Shown piece after piece: positions 7,835-13,780 of a stretch of 13,780 nt of DNA (within the stretch, counting starts at the first letter, position 1; each line of letters opens with the position of its first letter). A program made the translations under genes and the position numbers. Source of the DNA: CAKSQL01 sp045649415 (GTDB lineage: Bacteria; Bacillota; Clostridia; UBA1381); assembly GCA_045649415.1 (NCBI GenBank), contig JAZRPY010000025.1:1-13780 (forward strand), read 5' to 3'. The notes beneath the pieces are model-generated. The model saw only the letters and a list, made by a program, of their open reading frames with translations, did not search any database and was not told the origin of the DNA.

Positions 7835-10228
7835 TCATAGTCCATACTTGATTTTTATTCTTTCCAATATCCTGATCATTGGCACTGCCATAAAAAGGAG
7901 GAACACACCTGTGGAAAGTCCGTGAATGATATCATAGGGGAGCCCTGACGCAAGGCAAAGAAGAACAGACTCAAGGCTTATTATTGTTCTTGCAACAACA
8001 AGCATTGAAAAATTCATAATCCCACCATATAAAACTATTGTTATAATAAATCCGAAGAGGGATAATAAAAGTCTGTTTTTGGTGATGCCTTTTCGCCTAT
8101 AAAATATCCCTGCTACAAGCCCTGTAATTCCAAAGGCGAACATCTGCCATGGGGTCAGTGGGGTTTGTCCAAAAAAGAAATTTGAGACAAAGCCTGTTAC
8201 TGCACCCACTAAAAAGCCTGTTTCTCCACCAAAGCATATTCCTGTGATTATAATAATTGCCACCACAGGCTTGAATTGTGGAATAAAGGAAAAAGCTGTT
8301 CTTCCCACAACTGCTATGGCGCATATAACGCTTATCACAACAAGCTCACGAGCCTTTGGTTTTTTTCTTTCAAACATAAGAAAAAAGGTGATAAGAGCTT
8401 CGAGAATCACTGAAAGACTTATAAAATAGTATTTTTGATCATTCAGATAATATGCGCCAAAAAGAATTGTTAAGGGTACTAAAATCAAAAGAATTGCAAG
8501 AGATAGAATTTGCCCTTTTGAAGAATCTTTTTTTGACTTACTCCTTTTAATCTCAGGTTTCTTTTCATTTTTCTTTATGGGGTTAGGTGTGGATGGAGTA
8601 TCTGTTTTTATAATTTCACCATCTATTGCAGTTATAATATCCTCGTCTGTGATAGCATTTTCAATTATTCCCTTAGACATTTTGTGAGCTTCGGTGGTGT
8701 AATAGCTTTTTTGGGAGAAGAACTCCCTTGGAAAACCCTCACTCACAATTTTTCCGTCGAAGAATAAGCCACACCGAGTGGAGTGCTTTGCACAAAATTC
8801 AATATCGTGAGAAACGATAACTATTGTGGTGCCATCCTCTGATAGCTTTTTTAGTATATTGGCAAGCTTGATTTTCATCGGAGTGTCAAGTCCCTTGGTA
8901 GGCTCGTCAAGTAACAGAATTTCGGGCTGAGTAAGCAACACCTTTAAAAGAGCAAGGCGTTCTGCCTCGCCACCTGAAAGGTCATAGGGGTGCTTGTTAA
9001 GAAGATGTGATAAGTTAAAAAGCTCAATAAGACTGTTGAGCCTGTCCGTTTGCTCCTTTGTTGGAAATTTAACACCCAATCCGTCATATAGCTCCTCCAT
9101 CACATTCCTTCTTATAAATAAGCCTTGTGGGTTCTGGGGAAGGTATCCTATTTTTTTATTATAAGGATTTTTAATTTTGCCTGCATATGCGACATTAAAG
9201 CCTGCAATAACGGAAAGAAGAGTAGTTTTTCCACTACCATTTCCACCCACAAGTGAGTATATCTCTTTGTTGTGGATTGAAAGAGTTGTACCCTTCAGAA
9301 TATCAGGAAGGCTCTTGTCGTAACGGAACCACACATCCTTTAATTCAAACGCTATGGTCTTATCAACAATATTTTCATCCTTTTCCTTGATTTTATCTAA
9401 TTTTGGAATATCACCAAGCCACTCTCTGCCTTCACGGATGGTGAGTGGACATATACTATCGTTTTTTTTGGAATAGAAAATCTGCATAGGTGTGGGCAGA
9501 GAATGTAGCATTTGATTTTTGTTCTCGTATAGCTTTTTTCCTATCTCCAGAGGAGTGCCTGTTGAAAGAATTTTTCCGTCTTCCATGGCAATAGCACGGT
9601 CACACAAGGGGAGCACCTTATCCAGTCTGTGCTCGGTTATAACTATGGTTATGCCAAGCTCACGATTGATTTTATAGATTGCATTCAATAAATTCTGTGC
9701 AGATATGGGGTCTAACTGACTTGTTGGCTCGTCCAATAATATAATGGACGGCTCACTAACCATAACTGATGCCAGATTCAAAAGCTGTTTTTGCCCACCT
9801 GACAGGGATGAGGTTTTTTCATAAAACCAAGTTTCTATCCCGAAATATGATGAGATTTCCGATATCCTTCCTCGTATCTGCGAGTTGGAATATCCAAGGC
9901 TTTCAAGTGAGAAGCTCAGCTCGTGCCATACCATATCGGTAACGAGCTGACTGTCGGGCTCCTGAAAAACATAGCCTATTTTTTCTGCCTGTTCCAAGGG
10001 TGAAAGAGAAAGGATATCCTGTCCTTCAAAAACAATTTCGCCTTTTCTTTCTCCATTGGGAGAGAGGATAGGTTTTAGTTGTTTTAATAATGTCGATTTT
10101 CCACATCCCGATTTGCCGAATATAACTAAAAATTCACCCTCGTTGATTGACAGACTTATATCATCAAGAGCTTTTTTTGTATCGTTTGGATATGAAAAGC
10201 TTAGATTTTCGATTTTAATTTTTTCCAT
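7835..10228 (-). CDS. fused ECF transporter ATPases (A-A') plus membrane S component, probably cobalamin uptake
   Basis: A 797-residue protein joining three parts of an energy-coupling factor vitamin importer. ATPase 1: Walker A GKSGCGKST (38-46), Q89, signature LSGGQ (142-146), ILLDE (163-167), H200. ATPase 2: GGNGSGKTT (328-336), Q365, LSGGE (417-421), LLLDE (438-442), H474. Both sites look intact. A charged linker (about 500-573) leads to two hydrophobic segments (about 576-595 and 600-619). A substrate-binding-type membrane domain (about 626-797) follows, with hydrophobic segments and the stretch GICFGGETGFLVGAVTGF typical of ECF S proteins. The start has AGGGAGG (10235-10241) inside the 3' end of the EcfT gene, which it overlaps by 28 bp, so translation is probably coupled. 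Substrate is inferred from the upstream cobalamin riboswitch: cobalamin or a precursor. It lacks CbiM-like features that would point to cobalt. Confidence 0.9.
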   Translation of the reverse strand: MEKIKIENLSFSYPNDTKKALDDISLSINEGEFLVIFGKSGCGKSTLLKQLKPILSPNGERKGEIVFEGQDILSLSPLEQAEKIGYVFQEPDSQLVTDMVWHELSFSLESLGYSNSQIRGRISEISSYFGIETWFYEKTSSLSGGQKQLLNLASVMVSEPSIILLDEPTSQLDPISAQNLLNAIYKINRELGITIVITEHRLDKVLPLCDRAIAMEDGKILSTGTPLEIGKKLYENKNQMLHSLPTPMQIFYSKKNDSICPLTIREGREWLGDIPKLDKIKEKDENIVDKTIAFELKDVWFRYDKSLPDILKGTTLSIHNKEIYSLVGGNGSGKTTLLSVIAGFNVAYAGKIKNPYNKKIGYLPQNPQGLFIRRNVMEELYDGLGVKFPTKEQTDRLNSLIELFNLSHLLNKHPYDLSGGEAERLALLKVLLTQPEILLLDEPTKGLDTPMKIKLANILKKLSEDGTTIVIVSHDIEFCAKHSTRCGLFFDGKIVSEGFPREFFSQKSYYTTEAHKMSKGIIENAITDEDIITAIDGEIIKTDTPSTPNPIKKNEKKPEIKRSKSKKDSSKGQILSLAILLILVPLTILFGAYYLNDQKYYFISLSVILEALITFFLMFERKKPKARELVVISVICAIAVVGRTAFSFIPQFKPVVAIIIITGICFGGETGFLVGAVTGFVSNFFFGQTPLTPWQMFAFGITGLVAGIFYRRKGITKNRLLLSLFGFIITIVLYGGIMNFSMLVVARTIISLESVLLCLASGLPYDIIHGLSTGVFLLFMAVPMIRILERIKIKYGL

Positions 10229-11088
10229 ATATAAGCCTCCCTGTACTCAATAATAATTGGTAAAAAGCAAAGTAGAAAATAGACTATAACTGTCCATACA
10301 TTATTGTAGGATATTGAAAATTCTGCTAAGGTGGGGAAATAGGAGAATGCCATATTTCCTAGAAAGTAGCCTGTTAATAATAATAAAAGGAAAGCTACTA
10401 TCAACCCAAGCACCACATAGTCACGACAACGAAGGGTGTAGTTTGAATAGGCAGTTCTTTTTTTAGTTTTATAGCCTCTGCTTTTCATACTATCTGCCAT
10501 ATCCACCGAGCTTTCAAGACTCCAGGTGACAGTTATTATAAAAACCCGGAATAGAATTTTCATTTTATCCATTAAGCTTTTTTCTTTTTTAGCCATAAGT
10601 CTTTGTGACATATTAACCATGGAAAACCGAGCCTTAAACTGTGGCACAAATCTCAGTACCATAGAAAAGACAAGGGATAGGGAAGGAAGAGCCTTCCCGA
10701 AAAGGTACATAATTTTATCACTTGTTATAATAACCGAGAAGGATTTAAACCAACATATTACCGATACTATCATAATTGCGGCAAACACTCCATAGATAAT
10801 CGATTCAAAGGTCAGGGGATTTCCGTCAGGAAAATATAAAAGTATGGTTGCACCCTGATGGTTGAATAACGGGTTTATAATAAATGATGCAAGAATAAGA
10901 GGTAGCATATAAACCAAAGCAAGCCTTAAAGCCTTTCTGCCCTCAAGCATTATCATATACCAGATAGCTGATGTCAGGGAAAGTATAAGGAATATGGGGT
11001 GCATAAATACCGAGGAGCAAAGTATAATCGCAAAAAAATATATAAAATTCACCAATGGGTGATAGCCTTTAAATTCACACATATTCAT
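10201..11088 (-). CDS. ECF transporter transmembrane coupling subunit (EcfT)
   Basis: A 295-residue membrane protein that links the two ATPases to the S component in ECF importers. Several hydrophobic segments are visible: about 10-48, 54-70, 95-113, 132-145, then a pair near 226-245 and 265-282. Between them lies a long amphipathic cytoplasmic region (about 146-215) holding the coupling helices, with SRG in MADSMKSRGYK (about 197-207) as the second of the family's short Arg motifs; the first is less clear. Length is slightly above the usual 260 or so. It is the first gene behind the cobalamin riboswitch and overlaps the ATPase-S gene. AAAAGG (11093-11098) lies 4 nt before the ATG at 11088 and 10 nt before a second in-frame ATG at 11082, so the true start may be two codons later. 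Confidence 0.9.
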   Translation of the reverse strand: MNMCEFKGYHPLVNFIYFFAIILCSSVFMHPIFLILSLTSAIWYMIMLEGRKALRLALVYMLPLILASFIINPLFNHQGATILLYFPDGNPLTFESIIYGVFAAIMIVSVICWFKSFSVIITSDKIMYLFGKALPSLSLVFSMVLRFVPQFKARFSMVNMSQRLMAKKEKSLMDKMKILFRVFIITVTWSLESSVDMADSMKSRGYKTKKRTAYSNYTLRCRDYVVLGLIVAFLLLLLTGYFLGNMAFSYFPTLAEFSISYNNVWTVIVYFLLCFLPIIIEYREAYIWKKLKSKI

Positions 11089-11146
11089 TCATCCTTTTCC
11101 TTTTCATTTATCCTTATGTTTATGAATTTATATTAAAAATCCATAT

Positions 11147-11181
11147 AAAAAAGCTGTGGTGATAAATAAAATCACCACAGC
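11147..11181 (-). terminator. riboswitch-controlled terminator
   Basis: On the minus strand GCTGTGGTGAT and ATCACCACAGC (11171-11181 and 11153-11163) form a perfect 11-bp stem with a 7-nt loop, followed directly by six T (complement of 11147-11152). It lies between the cobalamin aptamer and the EcfT gene, as expected of the expression platform of a transcriptional OFF switch. CACAG within the palindrome at 11191-11200 can pair with CTGTG of the terminator stem and may form part of the antiterminator; that pairing is inferred. Confidence 0.9.
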
Positions 11182-11250
11182 AGAGTTTTCTGTGCACAGT
11201 CACATTTTGCATAGCAAAACTGCCGAATCCTTCGTATTCAGATATGGCAT

Positions 11251-11450
11251 TAAAGCAGGTCTTCTGACTCACACTATATAAAGCCAAGGCTTTGCGCTAT
11301 CTATATTCTGCCTTCTCAGTTTCCCAATGACCGACTCGTCGTCGTCGAATATAAAAGCTTCGTGCATACAGCGACTGGTATCGTCTGGGGTTCTCACCCA
11401 ATTCCCTTTTCACCGACCACCCCTGTTCTTCGGGAATGGTCAACACTTTA
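11251..11450 (-). ncRNA. cobalamin riboswitch aptamer
   Basis: Read on the minus strand, the conserved core AAAAGGGAAT (11401-11410) is followed by a small GGGTGAGAACCCC hairpin (about 11387-11400), then CAGTCGCTGTATG. Further on come TTGGGAAACTGAGAAGGC (about 11311-11328) and the B12 box GTCAGAAGACCTGCTTTA (11251-11268). The 5' TAAAGTG (11444-11450) can pair with TGCTTTA at the 3' end to close the outer stem. GACCA and TGGTC, with CCC and GGG inside, form the next stem (about 11417-11443). These are the hallmarks of the AdoCbl-type cobalamin riboswitch. A terminator follows, so bound cobalamin should stop transcription of the ECF genes. Confidence 0.95.
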
Positions 11451-11472
11451 TGTGAATATTTAATTTAAGATT

Positions 11473-11501
11473 ATTATAGCAATAGTTATATTGAAAGTCA
11501 A
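11473..11501 (-). promoter_or_regulatory. promoter of the riboswitch and ECF operon
   Basis: On the minus strand TTGACT (11496-11501) and TATAAT (11473-11478) are 17 bp apart. The predicted start near 11467 lies about 17 nt before the aptamer. The -35 box begins only 6 bp past the stop codon of metY. Confidence 0.85.
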
Positions 11502-11507
11502 TACTAT

Positions 11508-12776
11508 TTATATGGTAGCTAATGCTTGCTCCAAATCCTTGATAATGTCCTCAACATTTTCAATTCCTACGCTTAGCCTGATTAAATCAGCACCAATTCC
11601 ACCCTCGGCTAATTGTTGGTCGTTCATCTGGCGATGGGTTGTGCTTGCAGGATGTAGAGCACAGGTACGGGCGTCAGCAACATGGGTTACAATTGCAATC
11701 ATTTTCATATTGTTCATAACCTTCATTGCATTTTCTCTGCCACCCTTCACGCCAAAGCTTATAACTCCGCTTGTGCCCATTGGCAGATATTTTTTAGATA
11801 GCTCATAATACTTGTTGCTTTTCAGATTGGGGTAGTTTACCCAGCTAACTAATGGATGCGACTCCAGATATTCTGCAACCTTCAATGCATTATTGGAGTG
11901 TGCAGGCATTCTCAAGTGCAAGGTTTCAAGACCTAAGTTCAGCAAAAATGCATTCTGGGGAGATGGGGCAGAGCCGATATCTCTCATAATCTGTACACGA
12001 GCCTTTGTTATAAATGCAGCCTTGCCGAATTTCTCTATGTATATTACTCCGTGATAGGACTCGTCAGGCGTCACAAAATCAGGGAACTTTCCACTTTTTG
12101 CCCAATCAAAGTTTCCGCTGTCAACAATAATGCCACCCAAGGATACTGCATGACCATCCATATATTTTGAGGTGGAGTGAATAACAATATCTGCACCATG
12201 TTCAAATGGTCTGCATAGTATAGGTGTGGCAAAGGTGTTGTCAACCACCAACGGAACATTGTGTGCATGGGCAATTCTTGCGAATTTCTCAATATCCAGC
12301 ACATTAAGTGCAGGGTTTGCAATTGTTTCACCCATTAAAAGCTTTGTGTTATCACGGAATGCATCAGAAATGGTTTTCTCATCTGCATCGGGGTCAACAA
12401 AGGTAATGTCTATTCCAAATCTTGAAAGAGTAACCCCTAATAAGTTAAAGGTACCACCATACACCTTTGCAGAGCACACTATATGGTCGCCTGCAGAACA
12501 AGTAGTCATAACTGTTGCAAGAGTAGCAGCCTGACCTGATGATGTCATCATAGCACCAACTCCACCCTCTAAGGCTGCAATCTTTTCCTCAACTGCACCA
12601 ACGGTGGGATTTGCAAGACGAGTGTAGAAATAACCATTAGCCTCAAGGTCAAATAGCTTACCCATACTCTCACAGGTATCATATTTATATGTAGTGCTTT
12701 GGTATATAGGCAGAACTCTTGACTCTCCGTTCTTTGGAGAATATCCTGCCTGAATGCAATTTGTTTCTATTTTCAT
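11508..12776 (-). CDS. metY: O-acetylhomoserine sulfhydrylase (aminocarboxypropyltransferase)
   Basis: A 422-residue cytoplasmic PLP enzyme of the Cys/Met metabolism family. It probably makes homocysteine from O-acetylhomoserine and sulfide. Visible motifs are YTRLANPTVGAVEEKIAALEGG, SSGQAA (PLP phosphate binding), VDNTFATP, the PLP lysine K204 in HSTSKYMDGHAVSLGG, and SVGIENVEDI near the end. The roughly 425-residue length and the insert FDWAKSGKFPDFVTPDESYH after the PLP lysine distinguish MetY-type enzymes from shorter cystathionine synthases and lyases; methionine gamma-lyase remains a less likely alternative. The chosen ATG has GGAG nine bases upstream. An upstream in-frame TTG at 12785 would add three residues and touches the GGAG. 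It lies directly upstream of the B12-controlled ECF operon, on the same strand, with no visible terminator of its own. Confidence 0.93.
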   Translation of the reverse strand: MKIETNCIQAGYSPKNGESRVLPIYQSTTYKYDTCESMGKLFDLEANGYFYTRLANPTVGAVEEKIAALEGGVGAMMTSSGQAATLATVMTTCSAGDHIVCSAKVYGGTFNLLGVTLSRFGIDITFVDPDADEKTISDAFRDNTKLLMGETIANPALNVLDIEKFARIAHAHNVPLVVDNTFATPILCRPFEHGADIVIHSTSKYMDGHAVSLGGIIVDSGNFDWAKSGKFPDFVTPDESYHGVIYIEKFGKAAFITKARVQIMRDIGSAPSPQNAFLLNLGLETLHLRMPAHSNNALKVAEYLESHPLVSWVNYPNLKSNKYYELSKKYLPMGTSGVISFGVKGGRENAMKVMNNMKMIAIVTHVADARTCALHPASTTHRQMNDQQLAEGGIGADLIRLSVGIENVEDIIKDLEQALATI

Positions 12777-12806
12777 TAAAACCAACTCCGTTTCCTTTAT
12801 GTACCT

Positions 12807-12835
12807 ATTATATATGAAAGAATTTTGAAAATCAA
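12807..12835 (-). promoter_or_regulatory. metY promoter
   Basis: On the minus strand TTGATT (12830-12835) and TATAAT (12807-12812) are 17 bp apart, giving a predicted start near 12800 and a leader of only about 25 nt. No T-box, SAM riboswitch or S-box is possible in so short a leader, so any control of metY must act at the promoter. Confidence 0.75.
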
Positions 12836-12947
12836 TAATATTTTTAAAGCTTTTGGCAAATATAGAAAAGTGTACATCAAAACTGTAGGCTATTAAGCTT
12901 GATGATATACAAAATATCCAAAGATAGAAAAAAAGGCAAAAATGTGA

Positions 12948-12988
12948 TTGACAAAGGAAGGTTGATATAGTAAAATAAACAAGCTGTC
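12948..12988 (+). promoter_or_regulatory. rRNA operon promoter P1
   Basis: TTGACA (12948-12953) and TAAAAT (12971-12976) are 17 bp apart. CAAGCTGTC (12980-12988) follows and should contain the start of transcription, near 12983. An A-rich tract lies just upstream (about 12927-12944). It is divergent from the metY promoter 113 bp away. Confidence 0.72.
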
Positions 12989-13039
12989 TATTGAAGGTCA
13001 GGGGTTTTGAAAAAAATTAAAATATTTTTAAAAAAGTTC

Positions 13040-13080
13040 TTGACATTGCGATTTATGTGTGATATAATTATCAAGCTGTC
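13040..13080 (+). promoter_or_regulatory. rRNA operon promoter P2
   Basis: A perfect TTGACA (13040-13045) and perfect TATAAT (13063-13068) are 17 bp apart, preceded by a long A/T-tract (13009-13037) resembling an UP element. CAAGCTGTC (13072-13080) follows at the same distance from the -10 box as in P1, and the predicted start is near 13075. This is the consensus type expected for a strong rRNA promoter. Confidence 0.9.
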
Positions 13081-13297
13081 GCATTAAAAGGCAGTAACAA
13101 TTGTACATTGAAAAATAAACAGTGCAGAGTTCTTGTCAGTGAACTTTTAGGTTCACAAAACTATGAGTTTTTTAAGACAGAAATTCGGAATAACAAATTA
13201 CGAAACTAAGTCAGTGGTACTTCAAAGTAAGTACAAAGTTAGAGCTAACAAGTTCTGATAAAAAGTATGTAGCAGCCGCAAGGCTGATATATAACCA
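13081..13297 (+). other. rRNA operon leader
   Basis: A non-coding transcribed leader of about 220 nt between P2 and the 16S gene. It holds a hairpin GTGAAC/GTTCAC (13139-13144 with 13151-13156) and a stable CAGCC/GGCTG stem with a GCAA tetraloop (13273-13286) close to the mature 5' end. TTGTACATTGAAAAATAAAC (13101-13120) resembles spacer sequence seen in rRNA operons of Firmicutes. I could not identify a clear boxA or the full 16S processing stem, whose 3' half lies outside the window. Confidence 0.7.

Positions 13298-13780
<483 letters not shown>

Noticed and set aside
10526..10795. Plus-strand open frame opposite the EcfT gene
   Set aside because: It is the antisense of a membrane protein gene with no ribosome binding site or family motif.
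11191..11200. CTGTGCACAG palindrome as a protein operator
   Set aside because: It lies inside the riboswitch expression platform, where pairing in the RNA with the terminator stem is the simpler explanation.
12948..12971. TTGACA with TATAGT as the rRNA P1 promoter
   Set aside because: That pairing leaves a 12-bp spacer, too short. TAAAAT at 12971 gives 17 bp and matches the P2 geometry.

Overview
The window comes from the genome of a low-GC Gram-positive anaerobe, most likely class Clostridia. The 5' part of a 16S rRNA gene at the right end reads as a Clostridia-type sequence, although I cannot place family or genus by eye. Other support is the AT-rich spacers, the strong AGGAGG-like ribosome binding sites, near-consensus sigma-A promoters, two LytR-CpsA-Psr cell-wall proteins and an ECF vitamin transporter under a cobalamin riboswitch.

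Layout. 1-660 is an AT-rich spacer with a promoter (441-469), a perfect 22-bp palindrome just downstream of it, and a doubtful 19-codon ORF. 686-3040 (+) is a cytoplasmic family GH95 glycoside hydrolase (alpha-L-fucosidase-like), ended by a terminator. 3260-4726 (-) is guaB (IMP dehydrogenase) with its own promoter. 5043-7768 (+) is a two-gene unit of paralogous LCP proteins, with a promoter at 4921-4950 and a strong, probably bidirectional terminator at 7778-7813. 7835-11467 (-) is a transcription unit made of promoter, cobalamin riboswitch with terminator, EcfT membrane subunit, and one large protein that joins both ECF ATPases to a membrane S component. 11508-12776 (-) is an O-acetylhomoserine sulfhydrylase (metY-like). 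12948-13780 (+) is the start of an rRNA operon with two tandem promoters, a leader of about 220 nt and the partial 16S gene.

How they work together. The strongest regulatory link is the B12 riboswitch upstream of the ECF genes. It predicts that the transporter takes up cobalamin or a related corrinoid and is shut off when B12 is plentiful. The whole four-part transporter (A, A', S, T) is carried on two overlapping genes. The neighbouring MetY makes homocysteine, the substrate of B12-dependent methionine synthase, so the pair makes metabolic sense. No terminator is visible between metY and the riboswitch leader. The LCP pair probably attaches glycopolymers to peptidoglycan, guaB supplies GMP, and the GH95 enzyme looks like an independently regulated catabolic gene. 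No mobile element, CRISPR array or tRNA was seen.
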